A DNA stretch of 64,000 nt from JANWZL01 sp037445185 (lineage in GTDB: Bacteria > Pseudomonadota > Gammaproteobacteria > Burkholderiales > Thiobacillaceae). The stretch lies in NCBI GenBank assembly GCA_037445185.1, contig JBBIKZ010000001.1, positions 30,088 through 94,087 of the forward strand, given 5' to 3'. The notes under the pieces were generated by a model. The model ran no database searches. It had not been told where the DNA came from and saw only the letters and a list, made by a program, of their open reading frames with translations. Of this stretch, positions 24,869 through 33,642 are shown one piece after another. A program made the translations under genes and the position numbers. The number at the start of each line of letters is the position of its first letter. The first letter of the stretch is position 1.

Positions 24869-27295
24869 ATGCCTGCACCCCTCAGCCCGGATCGGCTCTA
24901 CACCCGCTGCGACTTCTCGACCACCCCCTTCACGACCACCGATGACCTGGAGGACCTCGCGGGCATGCTCGGACAGGGGCGTGCCGCCGAGGCGGTGGAC
25001 TTCGGCCTGGCGATCCGCGCCGAAGGGTTCAACCTCTTCGTCATGGGGCCGGTGGGCACGGGCAAGCGCACCCTGATCATGGAGCGGGTGGAAAAGGTGG
25101 CCGCGGCCTCGCCGGTGCCGGCGGACTGGGTCTACGTGAACAACTTCGCCCAACCCCACAAGCCCCGTGCGATCAGCCTGCCGGCGGGTCGGGGCAAGGC
25201 CCTCAAGGCCGACATGCAGCGCCTGATCGAGGACCTGCTGGTGGCCATCCCGTCCATCTTCGAAAGCGACGAATACCGCAATCGCCTGGAGGAGATCGAG
25301 CAGGCGTTCAGCGAGCGGGAGAGCGACGCCTTCAGGGCCTTCGGCGAGGAGGCCGAGCGGGAGGGCATTGCCCTGTTGCGCACGCCGAGCGGCTTCGGGC
25401 TGGCCCCCGAACGCAACGGCGAGGTGCTGGGACCGGAGGAGTTCGAGAAGCTGCCGGAGGAGGAGAAGGCCCGCATCCGCAAGGTCATCGAGAGCCTGCA
25501 CGACCGCCTGCACAAGCTCATCCGTCAGGCGCCGCAGTGGCTGAGGGAGAAGCGCGAGCGCGTGCGGGAGCTCAATCAGGAGTTTTCCCGGCTGGCGGTG
25601 GAGCATCAGATCGGCGAATTGCGCGAGAAGTATCGCGACCTGCCCGCTGTGCTGGACTATCTCGCGGCGGTGGAGCAGGACCTGATCGATACCGCCGACG
25701 ACTTTCGCAAGCCGCAGGAGGGCATGCCCCAGGTCCTCGGCCTGCCGGTCGCCGTGGTCCAGTCGTTTCGGCGCTATCAGGTCAATCTGCTGGTCGACCA
25801 CAGCGCATCGAAGGGGGCGCCGGTGGTGGCCCCCGACCATCCCAGTCACGCCGCGCTGATGGGCCGGGTGGAGCACATGGAACACCTCGGGGCGCTCGTC
25901 ACCGACTTCACGCTGATCAAGCCGGGCGCCCTGCATCAGGCCAGCGGCGGCTATCTGGTGCTCGATGCCCACCGGCTCCTCACCCAGCCCTATGCCTGGG
26001 AGGGACTCAAGCGGGCACTGCGTTCCCGCTGCATACGCACCGATTCGCTGGCCCAGATGCTGTCGCTCGCCAGCACCATCTCGCTTGAGCCCGAGCCCAT
26101 CCCCCTCGAAGTCAAGGTCGTGCTGGTGGGGGAGCGCCTGCTCTATTACCTGCTGTGCGAGTACGATCCCGATTTCCGGGAACTGTTCAAGGTGGTGGCC
26201 GATTTCGAGGACGACCTGCCCCGCACCGGCGAGACCCCACTGCTCTATGCGCGGCTGATCGCCACCCTGGCGCGCAAGGAGAGGCTGCTCGCCTTCGACC
26301 AGTCGGCCTGCGCCCGGCTGGTGGAGCAGGCGGCGCGCGAGGCGGGCGACGCCGAGCGGCTCTCCACCCACATGCAGGGCCTGCTCGACCTGATGCGCGA
26401 GGCCGACTTCCTGACCCGGCAGGCGGGCGGACAGGTGGTCTCGCAGGCGCAGGTGCAGGCGGTCATCGATGCCCGCGACCGGCGCACGGGGCGAGTGCGC
26501 GCCCGCTTCCAGGACGCCATCCTGCGCGGCACGGTCCATATCGAGACCTCGGGCATGATGACCGGCCAGGTCAACGGGCTGTCGGTCATCGACCTGGGCG
26601 AGGGCCGCTTCGCCCACCCCACCCGGATCACCGCCAACGTGCGGCTGGGCGACGGCGAGGTGGTCGACATCCAGCGCGAGGTCGATCTGGGCGGTGCCAT
26701 CCATTCGAAGGGGGTGCTGATCCTGAGCTCCTTTCTGGCCACCCGCTACGCCAGCAACCTGCCGCTCTCCCTGGGCGCGACCCTCACCTTCGAGCAGACC
26801 TATGGCGAGGTCGAGGGCGACTCCGCCTCCATGGCCGAACTGTGCGCCCTGCTCTCCGCACTGGCCGGGCTGCCCATCCGCCAATCCCTGGCGGTGACCG
26901 GTTCGGTCGACCAGCATGGGCGCATGCAGGCGATCGGCGGCGTGAACGAGAAGATCGAGGGGTTCTTCGATATCTGCCAAGCGCGCGGCCTGACCGGCGA
27001 GCAGGGGGTCCTCATCCCGCAGACCAACGTCAAGCACCTCATGCTGCGTCGCGACGTGGTGGAGGCCTGCGCCGCCGGCCGCTTTCACGTCTGGCCGGTG
27101 GGCGGCGTGGACGAGGCCATCGAACTGCTCACCGGCACGCCGGCCGGTGTCCCCGATGCGCAGGGGGTGGTGCCCGAGGGTTCGGTGAACTACCGGGTGG
27201 CGACGCGGCTGATCGAGTTCTCGACGCTGCGCCAGGCCTACGCCGCCCGGTCGGAGGACAAGCCCCGCCGCCGCGGCGGCGCCAGAAAGCGATGA
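24869..27295 (+). CDS. Lon-like ATP-dependent protease (LonB/YcbZ-type)
   Basis: An 808-residue AAA+ protease of family S16 without the long Lon N-terminal domain. Walker A is GPVGTGKRT (Gly60-Lys66), followed by a helical, charged segment of about residues 100-260 likely to be coiled coil, then GGYLVLDAHRLL (Walker B-like). The protease domain ends with catalytic Ser654 in EGDSASMAELCALLSAL and Lys695 in AIGGVNEKIEGFFDI, both intact. Such proteins are cytoplasmic and of poorly known substrate. The start at 24869 (MPAPLSPDRL) leaves a 17-bp leader after element B. It overlaps the next gene by ATGA. Confidence 0.92.
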   Translation: MPAPLSPDRLYTRCDFSTTPFTTTDDLEDLAGMLGQGRAAEAVDFGLAIRAEGFNLFVMGPVGTGKRTLIMERVEKVAAASPVPADWVYVNNFAQPHKPRAISLPAGRGKALKADMQRLIEDLLVAIPSIFESDEYRNRLEEIEQAFSERESDAFRAFGEEAEREGIALLRTPSGFGLAPERNGEVLGPEEFEKLPEEEKARIRKVIESLHDRLHKLIRQAPQWLREKRERVRELNQEFSRLAVEHQIGELREKYRDLPAVLDYLAAVEQDLIDTADDFRKPQEGMPQVLGLPVAVVQSFRRYQVNLLVDHSASKGAPVVAPDHPSHAALMGRVEHMEHLGALVTDFTLIKPGALHQASGGYLVLDAHRLLTQPYAWEGLKRALRSRCIRTDSLAQMLSLASTISLEPEPIPLEVKVVLVGERLLYYLLCEYDPDFRELFKVVADFEDDLPRTGETPLLYARLIATLARKERLLAFDQSACARLVEQAAREAGDAERLSTHMQGLLDLMREADFLTRQAGGQVVSQAQVQAVIDARDRRTGRVRARFQDAILRGTVHIETSGMMTGQVNGLSVIDLGEGRFAHPTRITANVRLGDGEVVDIQREVDLGGAIHSKGVLILSSFLATRYASNLPLSLGATLTFEQTYGEVEGDSASMAELCALLSALAGLPIRQSLAVTGSVDQHGRMQAIGGVNEKIEGFFDICQARGLTGEQGVLIPQTNVKHLMLRRDVVEACAAGRFHVWPVGGVDEAIELLTGTPAGVPDAQGVVPEGSVNYRVATRLIEFSTLRQAYAARSEDKPRRRGGARKR

Positions 27296-28050
27296 GCGAG
27301 CCGGCGTCCGGCATCCGCCGCATCCTGCTCGCCCTGAGCGGCTCAGGCGAGGAGCTCAGCCACATCGATGCGGCGGCCGAGCTCGCCGCCGCACTGGAGG
27401 CGGAGCTCACCGCCCTGTTCGTGGAGGACGCCGACCTCTTGCGCGCCAGCCGTCTGCCCATCGTGTGGGAGATGGGGCGCCAGACCGCCCGGCTGCGCCA
27501 GATGCAGCTCGATCGCACCGCACGCCTCCTGCAGGCCGCCGCCCGCCGGTCGGAGCAGGCCCTGCACCGGGCGGCCGAGGCCCGCAGCCTGCGTTACAGC
27601 TTCCGCGTCCTGCAGGGCAAACCCTTGCATACCGTGCTCGCCCATGCCGCCAGTCTGGACCTGGTGATGCTGGGGCGGCAGGCGGCGGCGATCACGCCGC
27701 GTCCGAGACCGCTGGCCGTGCTGTTCGACGGCAGCATGGCGGCAGCCGCAACGCTCGCCGTGGGGCTGAGGCTGGCCCGGGCGACCGGCCGGCCATGCCA
27801 GGTGCTGGTGGCGGCGGCCGACGCTCAGACCTATCGCGAGCGCGCACAACAGGCGGGTTGGGCGGTGGGGGGCGGCACGGAAGTGGGCATGCAGCGGCTG
27901 CAAGCGACCGACCCCGAGGTCTTGTCCAGCGCCGCCAACGCCCTGCGTGCGGCGGCCCTGGTCCTACCGGCCGATTATGCCGAGGGCGACCTCGCCCGGC
28001 TGGACGCCCTGCGCTCCAGGCTGCGCTGCGATCTGCTGCTGGTGACCTGA
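27292..28050 (+). CDS. Universal stress protein-like protein
   Basis: A 252-residue protein coupled to the Lon-like protease gene (ATGA overlap at 27292). The N-terminal half starts RRILLALSGSGEELSHIDAAAELAAAL, seen as IRRILLALSGSGEE then AAAELAAALEAELTALFVED, the beta-alpha opening of a USP (HUP-fold) domain. A second, weaker half follows with LAVLFDGSMAAAATLAVGLRLARATG, and the end LRCDLLLVT is the last USP strand. The ATP-binding G-x2-G-x9-G-S/T motif is not evident, so it may be a non-ATP-binding type. Its link to the protease is unknown. Confidence 0.65.
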   Translation: MSEPASGIRRILLALSGSGEELSHIDAAAELAAALEAELTALFVEDADLLRASRLPIVWEMGRQTARLRQMQLDRTARLLQAAARRSEQALHRAAEARSLRYSFRVLQGKPLHTVLAHAASLDLVMLGRQAAAITPRPRPLAVLFDGSMAAAATLAVGLRLARATGRPCQVLVAAADAQTYRERAQQAGWAVGGGTEVGMQRLQATDPEVLSSAANALRAAALVLPADYAEGDLARLDALRSRLRCDLLLVT

Positions 28051-28056
28051 GGCGCT

Positions 28057-28881
28057 CTAGCGCAGCAGCCGCCGGCGGGTGAGCGCGAGACCGATCAGGA
28101 AGCCGGTCACGGCAAAGGCCAACAATACCAGCACGTTCAGCAACGGGGCCTCCGGCCAGTGACCCAGCACCAGGGGACGCGCCAGCGCGATGGCATGGGT
28201 GAGCGGCAGGCCCTGCGCGGCGGCGGCCAGCCAGCCGGGCAGGGCATCCGTCGGGTAGAACACCCCCGAGAGCAGCACCATGGGCGTGATGAACAGGGTG
28301 AAGTAATAGAGGAAGAAGTCGTAGTTCGGCGCGACGGCGTTGAGCATGAGGCCGAGCCCGGCGAAGGCGAGGCCGGTCAACACGATCACCGGCAGCAGCC
28401 ACAGCGTCATGGCGAAGTCCGCGGCGAGCCCCAGGGCCCAGATCACCGAGAGGATCGCCAGCCCCGAGAGCAGGCTCTTGCTCACCGCCCAGAACCACTC
28501 GCCGAGCAGCACGTCGGTGAGCGTGAGCGGCGTGTTGAGGATGGCCTCCCAGGTCTTCTGCACGTGCATGCGCGAGAAGGCCGAATAGAGGGTCTCGAAG
28601 GTGGCGCTGTTCATCACGCTGTAGGCCAGTGTGCCGGCGGCCAGGAAGGTGAGGTAGGGCACGCCCTGCACCTCGCCCAGCAAGCGCCCCAGGCCGTAAC
28701 CCAGCCCCAGCATGTAGAGCAGGGGGTCGGCCAGGTTGCCGAGGATGGACGGCCCCGCCAGCTTTTTCCAGACCTGGAAGTTGCGCTGCCAGACGGCGAA
28801 CCACCGGGGGGCGGAGAACGGCCGGGCGCCGGATGCTGCGCGCAGTCCGTTGCGGCCCGTACTTCGCCCCTCACCCCGCAC
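28057..28881 (-). CDS. nodJ: ABC-2 type exporter permease (NodJ-like)
   Basis: A 274-residue inner-membrane protein with six predicted membrane segments between residues 60 and 265 (for example LLSGLAILSVIWALGLAADFA and FLYYFTLFITPMVLLSGVFYP). NLADPLLYMLGLGYGLG and FETLYSAFSRMHVQKTWEAIL are signatures of the NodJ/ABC-2 permease group. The GTG start at 28881 lies 3 bp after the NodI-like gene stop; a start further in is possible. NodIJ in rhizobia export lipo-chitin signals, but the wider family moves polysaccharides, lipids or drugs, so the cargo here is open. Confidence 0.9.
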   Translation of the reverse strand: MRGEGRSTGRNGLRAASGARPFSAPRWFAVWQRNFQVWKKLAGPSILGNLADPLLYMLGLGYGLGRLLGEVQGVPYLTFLAAGTLAYSVMNSATFETLYSAFSRMHVQKTWEAILNTPLTLTDVLLGEWFWAVSKSLLSGLAILSVIWALGLAADFAMTLWLLPVIVLTGLAFAGLGLMLNAVAPNYDFFLYYFTLFITPMVLLSGVFYPTDALPGWLAAAAQGLPLTHAIALARPLVLGHWPEAPLLNVLVLLAFAVTGFLIGLALTRRRLLR

Positions 28882-28884
28882 GCC

Positions 28885-29793
28885 TCACTCCCGCAAATCC
28901 CGGCCCGTCAGCTTGAGGAAGACGTCCTCCAGATTGGCGGGCCGGTGCAGATAGCGCAGGCCTTCCTGTCTGTCGAGCGCGTCGGTGACCGCCTTGGGGT
29001 CGTCGGCATAGCAGAACAGGGTCTCCCCGGCATATTCGCAGCGCCGGCACAACCGACGGGCGCAACCTTCCCATGCCGCCAGGCCCTCGCCGAAGACCTC
29101 CACCACATGCGGCTCGATGTGCCCATTGATGAGGGCGCGCGGCGTGTCCTCGGCGATGATGCGGCCGCGGTCGATGATGCTGATGCGGTCGCACAGACGC
29201 TCCGCCTCGTCCATGAAGTGGGTGGTCAGCAGCAGGGTCTTGCCCTGATGGATGAGCCGGCGCAGCCCCTGCCAGACCAGATGCCGGGCCTGCGGGTCGA
29301 GCCCGGTGGTGGGTTCGTCCAGCACGATCAGCTCCGGGTCGTTGATGAGCGCCCGCGCCAGGGTCAGGCGCCGCTTCATGCCACCGGACAGGGTGGGGAC
29401 CTTGGCGTCCGCCTTGCCCGCCAGAGCCGCGAATTCGAGTAGCTGCGGGATGCGCGCCTCGGTCTCCCGGCGCCCCAGACCGAAATAGCGGCCATAGGCG
29501 AGCAGGTTCTCGCGCACGGTGAAGTCTGGGTCCAGGCTGTCGGTCTGCGGCACCACCCCCACCCGGCGGCGCGCCACCCCTGCCTCGCGCGGCAGCGGGT
29601 GACCCAACAGGCGGATCTCGCCGGCGTCCGCCTCGATCAATCCCAGCGCCAGCCTGAGTGTGGTGGTCTTGCCGGCGCCGTTGGGCCCGAGCAGGCCATG
29701 ACAGCGGCCCGGCGCGATCTCCAGCGACAGATCGTCCACTACCGCCGTGCCGCCGTAGCGCTTGGTCAGGCGCTTCAGCACGAGGGGGGGCAC
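28885..29793 (-). CDS. nodI: ABC-2 type exporter ATP-binding protein (NodI-like)
   Basis: A 302-residue ATPase. Walker A is GLLGPNGAGKTTTLRLALGL, the signature is TLSGGMKRRLTLARALINDP, Walker B is LIVLDEPTTGLDPQARH and the switch His is in TTHFMDEAERL. The C-terminal part after 215 is the short NodI-type extension. It powers the adjacent NodJ-like permease. It overlaps the following alpha/beta hydrolase gene by 19 bp, so the three genes are likely one transcript. Confidence 0.93.
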   Translation of the reverse strand: MPPLVLKRLTKRYGGTAVVDDLSLEIAPGRCHGLLGPNGAGKTTTLRLALGLIEADAGEIRLLGHPLPREAGVARRRVGVVPQTDSLDPDFTVRENLLAYGRYFGLGRRETEARIPQLLEFAALAGKADAKVPTLSGGMKRRLTLARALINDPELIVLDEPTTGLDPQARHLVWQGLRRLIHQGKTLLLTTHFMDEAERLCDRISIIDRGRIIAEDTPRALINGHIEPHVVEVFGEGLAAWEGCARRLCRRCEYAGETLFCYADDPKAVTDALDRQEGLRYLHRPANLEDVFLKLTGRDLRE

Positions 29794-30428
29794 AGTCGGC
29801 TCCTGACCGTCTCCCTCAGTTCCACCAGCCGGCCGTGGAAGAAGTGACCCGCCGCGGGGATGACGTGCAGCGGGAGTCGGTGCAGACGCGCATAGTCGGC
29901 GACGAAGGCGAGCGGGATCAGTTCATCCGCCTCGCCGTGCACGATCTCGGTGGGGACGGCAGGGGGCTCGAAGGCGTACAGGGACACGGCCGGCCCCACC
30001 AGGATCAGCCGCTCGGCCGACAGACGGGAGGCGAGGCGATGCTGGACGTAGGCGCCGAAGGAAAACCCCAGCAGCGTCCACGCAAGCCCGGCGTAGCGTG
30101 GTGCAAGGAAGGCGGCGACGGCGAGCAGGTCCTCCGTCTCGCCGACGCCATGGTCGTATGCCCCGCTGCTACTACCCACGCCACGGAAGTTCGGCCGCGC
30201 CGCGATGAGCCCGCAAGCCAGTGCCGCCCGGGCGAGGATGTACACCACCTTGTTGTCCAGACTGCCGCCGTGCAGCGGATGCGGGTGGGCGATCAAGGCC
30301 AGGCCGCGGGGTGTCTCGGCGGGCATCTCCACCAGGGTCTCGACCACGCCGCCGTCGGGGCGCGGGATGAGCAGGCGTTGCCCGGAGGAGGTCGGCCGCG
30401 CTGGCGCGACGTGGGGAACCTCCGTCAT
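29775..30428 (-). CDS. Alpha/beta hydrolase
   Basis: A 217-residue cytoplasmic hydrolase of the YfhR/DUF-type small family. The oxyanion region is IAHPHPLHGGSLDNKVVYI, then RPNFRGVGSSSGAYDHGVGE, the nucleophile elbow GFSFGAYVQHR (Ser in G-x-S-x-G), an acid in EIVHGEADELIPL and the His in IPAAGHFFHGRL. All three catalytic residues are present. Such proteins are esterases or thioesterases; the substrate is unknown. It is the head of the hydrolase-nodI-nodJ run. Confidence 0.88.
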   Translation of the reverse strand: MTEVPHVAPARPTSSGQRLLIPRPDGGVVETLVEMPAETPRGLALIAHPHPLHGGSLDNKVVYILARAALACGLIAARPNFRGVGSSSGAYDHGVGETEDLLAVAAFLAPRYAGLAWTLLGFSFGAYVQHRLASRLSAERLILVGPAVSLYAFEPPAVPTEIVHGEADELIPLAFVADYARLHRLPLHVIPAAGHFFHGRLVELRETVRSRLCPPSC

Positions 30429-30429
30429 T

Positions 30430-30744
30430 TCAGTCGAGTTTCAGTCGTTCGACCACCTTGCCGTCGCGCAGGTGGGAGGCGAGGATCTCGTCGATGTCCG
30501 CCTCGTCCACATAGGTGTACCAGACCGCATCCGGATAGACCACGCACACCGGCCCCAGCTCGCAACGGTCGAAGCAGCCGGCGCGGTTGACACGGCAGTC
30601 CCCCCCTTTGCCGTGCAACCCCATCTGCTTGGCCTTGTTCTTGGCGTATTCGAACATGGCCTCGGCGTTGTGCTGGGTGCAGCAGGTGCCGCCGTCCTCG
30701 CGCACGTTGAGGCAGAAGAACAGGTGATGGCGGTAGTGGCTCAT
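30430..30744 (-). CDS. Thioredoxin-like 2Fe-2S ferredoxin
   Basis: A 104-residue protein of the Shethna-type thioredoxin-fold ferredoxins. MSHYRHHLFFCLNVREDGGTCC begins the fold, seen as YRHHLFFCLN and REDGGTCC, and CRVNRAGCFDRCELGPVCVVYP holds the other cluster Cys. This family binds one 2Fe-2S cluster in the cytoplasm and is often found with hydrogenases, nitrogenase or in housekeeping regions with no known partner. The stop lies 1 bp from the hydrolase gene start, so both may share a transcript. Confidence 0.9.
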   Translation of the reverse strand: MSHYRHHLFFCLNVREDGGTCCTQHNAEAMFEYAKNKAKQMGLHGKGGDCRVNRAGCFDRCELGPVCVVYPDAVWYTYVDEADIDEILASHLRDGKVVERLKLD

Positions 30745-30822
30745 AGGAAACGCGTCGGGCCGTCGCGAAGGTTTACGCTATCCCCACGGGGGCGGCCTGT
30801 GCGCAGCCGGCCTTGGCGGAGA

Positions 30823-31176
30823 TCATGACTCGTCGTATTTGGCACAGCGCCCCTTGGCCTTGTCCACCGGGTACTTGCGGGCGTTGAGGATGAGCTTCTC
30901 CTCCGCCGCCTGCAGCAGGTCCACCTCCAGCTCATTGGCGAGGCTCACGAGGTAGATCAGCACGTCGGCCATCTCCTGCTTCACCGCCTCGCGCTTGTGC
31001 TCGGGCAGCCGCAAGCTCTCCTCGGGCGTGAGCCACTGGAAGGGTTCCAGCAGTTCCGCCGCCTCGACGATGAGGGCGGCGGCGAGGTTCTTGGGCGTGT
31101 GGTAGAGATGCCAGTCCCGCTCGCGACCGAATTCACGCACGGCTGCAGCCAGTTCGGACAGGGAATTAAAGGACAC
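30823..31176 (-). CDS. MazG-like nucleotide pyrophosphohydrolase
   Basis: A 117-residue all-alpha NTP-PPase of the RS21-C6/dCTPase type. LYHTPKNLAAALIVEAAELLEPFQW carries the first helix, with the metal motif E-x2-E in IVEAAELLE, and VKQEMADVLIYLVSLANELEVDL the second E-x2-D. EKLILNARKYPVDKAKGRCAKYDE, seen as NARKYPVDKAKG, is the family end. It should hydrolyse dCTP or similar dNTPs. The GTG at 31176 is the best start; a longer frame to 31296 has no homology. The function in this island is not known; it lies just before the XrtA region but on the other strand. Confidence 0.85.
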   Translation of the reverse strand: MSFNSLSELAAAVREFGRERDWHLYHTPKNLAAALIVEAAELLEPFQWLTPEESLRLPEHKREAVKQEMADVLIYLVSLANELEVDLLQAAEEKLILNARKYPVDKAKGRCAKYDES

Positions 31177-31316
31177 GTTGCGATCGGTCGATAACTGCGA
31201 CGGGCAAGTGTACCACTGCCCGGTGTCGGCCGAGGCCGGCGATGCAGGTGGGGCGGCAAGACGTAGGACATTCGGCGCACGCCGCCGTGCCAGCAACTGC
31301 CGCGGCTGGCACGCAT

Positions 31317-31332
31317 ATTTGTGAGAGAGGCA
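31317..31332 (+). promoter_or_regulatory. Imperfect sigma-54-like site before the polysaccharide operon
   Basis: TGGCACGCATATTTGT keeps a perfect -24 block TGGCACG, but the -12 GC is displaced (TTTGT instead of TTGCW). It lies 65 bp before the ATG of the export gene at 31398. XrtA loci often use sigma-54 promoters, so this is plausible but weak. Confidence 0.35.
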
Positions 31333-31397
31333 TCCGTGTGGAAAGGAGCTTGTGCCATAATCGGCCCGGCTCTGTCAGATATCAAGAAGGGGGAACC

Positions 31398-32003
31398 ATG
31401 AAGCATCTCGCATTGGCGGTACTGCTTGCCTTGCTGGTGGGCTGCGCCAACCAGCCCATCTATCCGCCGGCACCGGCCAAGGCCATGGTGGACACCAGCT
31501 GGAACTACCTGCTCGGACCGGGGGATACCGTGAACGTCTTCGTTTGGGGCAACCCCGAGGTGTCGGGCTCCTTTCCGATCCGGCCGGACGGCAAGATGAC
31601 CATGAACCTGGTGGAGGACCTCCCCGCCAGCGGCAAGACGCCGACGCAGCTGGCGCGGGAGATCGAGAAGAACCTGGCGCGCTACATCCAGGACCCGATC
31701 GTGACGGTGATCGTCGCCGGCGGCACCGGGCCGTACAGCCAGCAGATCCGCGTCCTGGGCGAGGCGACCAAGCCGCAGACCCTCACTTACCGCGAAAACA
31801 TGACGCTCATCGACGTCATGATCAGCGTCGGCGGCATCACCGATTTCGCTGCCGGCAACAAGGCCAGCATCCTGCGCGTCACCGACGGCAACCCGCAGCA
31901 GTTCGCCGTGCGTCTGGAGGACTTGCTCAAGGCGGGCGACATCTCGGCCAACGTCGAGATGATGCCGGGCGACGTCCTGATCATCCCCGAGAGCTGGTTC
32001 TGA
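31398..32003 (+). CDS. XrtA-system polysaccharide export lipoprotein (Wza-like)
   Basis: A 201-residue outer-membrane export protein. MKHLALAVLLALLVGCANQP is a lipoprotein signal with Cys16 in LVGC. The polysaccharide-export (PES) domain has YLLGPGDTVNVFVWGNPEVSG and the RPDGKMTMNLVEDL motif; a SLBB-like domain follows with IRVLGEATKPQTLTYRENMTL and GDVLIIPESWF. It is about half the length of E. coli Wza and fits the short EpsA-type export proteins of exosortase loci. It is the first gene of the island and probably the start of a transcript with the next genes. Confidence 0.93.
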   Translation: MKHLALAVLLALLVGCANQPIYPPAPAKAMVDTSWNYLLGPGDTVNVFVWGNPEVSGSFPIRPDGKMTMNLVEDLPASGKTPTQLAREIEKNLARYIQDPIVTVIVAGGTGPYSQQIRVLGEATKPQTLTYRENMTLIDVMISVGGITDFAAGNKASILRVTDGNPQQFAVRLEDLLKAGDISANVEMMPGDVLIIPESWF

Positions 32004-32052
32004 ACCCCGGGCTGACGGCGGCTGTAATCCAAGCATCTACGGCGGACTGCAC

Positions 32053-33624
32053 ATGAACGAACAGATCGAGCAGATATTGGGGATCCTCCGGGGGGTGTGG
32101 CGACGGCGCTGGCTGGTGCTGGGCGTCACCTGGCTGGTCTGCGCCGTAGGCTGGGTATGGATCTATCTGCTGCAGAACGAGTACCGCGCCCAGGCGCGCG
32201 TCTACGTGGACACGCAGTCTCTGCTCAAGCCGCTGCTGTCCGGCCTGGCCATCCAGCCCAACTTGGAGCAGCAGGTGGCGATGATGACGCGCACCCTCGC
32301 CAGCCGCCCCAACCTGGAGAAGGTCGCACGCTTGACCGACCTGGACCTGCGCGCCAAGGACCCCAAGGCCCTGGAGGAGTTGTATGCCGACATCGCCAGC
32401 CGCATCAGTCTGGATGGCACTACCCGGGAGAACCTCTATACCATCGGTTTCGTGCACGCCAATCCGGACCTAAGCAAACGGGTGGTGCAGGCCCTGCTCA
32501 CCATCTTCACCGAGCAGAGCCTGGGCGGTACCCGCAAGGATCTGTCCAACACCCAGAAGTTCATCGAGGACCAGATCAAGTCCTATGAGGCCAGGCTGCT
32601 GGAGAAGGAGAAGGAGCTGGAGGAATTCAAGCGCCGCAACGTCGGCCAGATGCCAGGTCAGGGCGGTGGCTATTTTGCGCGCATCGAGGCGCTCGACCAG
32701 ACCTTGCGCGAGACCAAGTTGCAACTCGAGGAGGCCGTCAACCGTAAAAAGCAGCTCGAGCAGCAACTCGCGGATCAGGAGGAGACGATCTCCACACCCT
32801 TGTTGCCGCCGCCCATGGCCACGCCGAGCAACAGTCTGATCGACAATCGCATCAACGCCTTGCAAACTCAGCTCGACAACCTCAGGTTGCGTTTCACCGA
32901 TCTCCACCCCGAGATCCAGCGCGTCAAAGGGCTCATCGCCAGCCTGCAGGAACAGAAGGCCAGGGAGGAGGAGGCCCAGCGTGCTGCCGAGGCGGCACGG
33001 GCCAAGGAAAACCCGGTTGCGGCCAAGGCGCAAAATCCGGTCTATCAACAGCTGACGCTCGCCATCGCCGAGGCCGACGCCAACATCGCCTCGCTGCGCA
33101 CGCGCGTCAGACAATTCGAACAACAGCGTGCGGAGCTGCTGCGCAAGGTGGACCTGATCCCCCAGTTGGAGGCCGAACTGGCCCAGCTCACGCGTGACTA
33201 CGACATCTACAAGCGCAACTACAGCGAGCTGCTGGCGCGGCGGGAATCGGCGGCCATGGCGGGCGAGGTCGAGGCCAAGACCGATACGGTCGAATTCCGC
33301 GTCATCGATCCGCCGCGTGTGGAGACCAAACCGGCCTGGCCCAACCGTCCCCTCCTGATCTCCGTCACGCCCCTGGGGGGTCTGGGCGCCGGCATCGCCC
33401 TGGCCTTCCTGCTCGCCCAGCTTCGTCCCACGGTGGATACACGCCGGCAATTGCGCGAACTGACCGGGCTGCAGCCCCTGGGTGCGGTGACGCGTGTCGA
33501 GACCGAGGCCTATCGGCGCCGGCGCAGGCGGCTCAACTGGAGCTATGTCCTCGGAACCGGTCTCTTGGTCGTGTCCTATGGTGTCCTGATGACCTATTAC
33601 CTGGTCCTCTCTCCCGCAGCCTGA
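32053..33624 (+). CDS. XrtA-system chain-length determinant protein
   Basis: A 523-residue inner-membrane polysaccharide co-polymerase. One membrane segment lies at about residues 20-40 and another at 430-450 (LISVTPLGGLGAGIALAFLLAQ). A third hydrophobic stretch (about 490-512) ends the protein. Between them is a long periplasmic coiled-coil domain (about 170-400) with SYEARLLEKEKELEEFKRRN and repeated Gln/Arg/Glu helices. The Wzz motif and a GNVR-like tyrosine-rich area are typical. It controls polymer length together with the following tyrosine kinase, whose gene lies 18 bp away. Confidence 0.92.
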   Translation: MNEQIEQILGILRGVWRRRWLVLGVTWLVCAVGWVWIYLLQNEYRAQARVYVDTQSLLKPLLSGLAIQPNLEQQVAMMTRTLASRPNLEKVARLTDLDLRAKDPKALEELYADIASRISLDGTTRENLYTIGFVHANPDLSKRVVQALLTIFTEQSLGGTRKDLSNTQKFIEDQIKSYEARLLEKEKELEEFKRRNVGQMPGQGGGYFARIEALDQTLRETKLQLEEAVNRKKQLEQQLADQEETISTPLLPPPMATPSNSLIDNRINALQTQLDNLRLRFTDLHPEIQRVKGLIASLQEQKAREEEAQRAAEAARAKENPVAAKAQNPVYQQLTLAIAEADANIASLRTRVRQFEQQRAELLRKVDLIPQLEAELAQLTRDYDIYKRNYSELLARRESAAMAGEVEAKTDTVEFRVIDPPRVETKPAWPNRPLLISVTPLGGLGAGIALAFLLAQLRPTVDTRRQLRELTGLQPLGAVTRVETEAYRRRRRRLNWSYVLGTGLLVVSYGVLMTYYLVLSPAA

Positions 33625-33642
33625 TCACTCGAGGAGAACAGC

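Noticed and set aside
24812..27088. Long open frame on the minus strand (758 codons)
   Set aside because: It lies fully opposite the Lon-like protease, whose Walker and protease motifs are certain. High GC makes such antisense frames common; no domain is seen in it.
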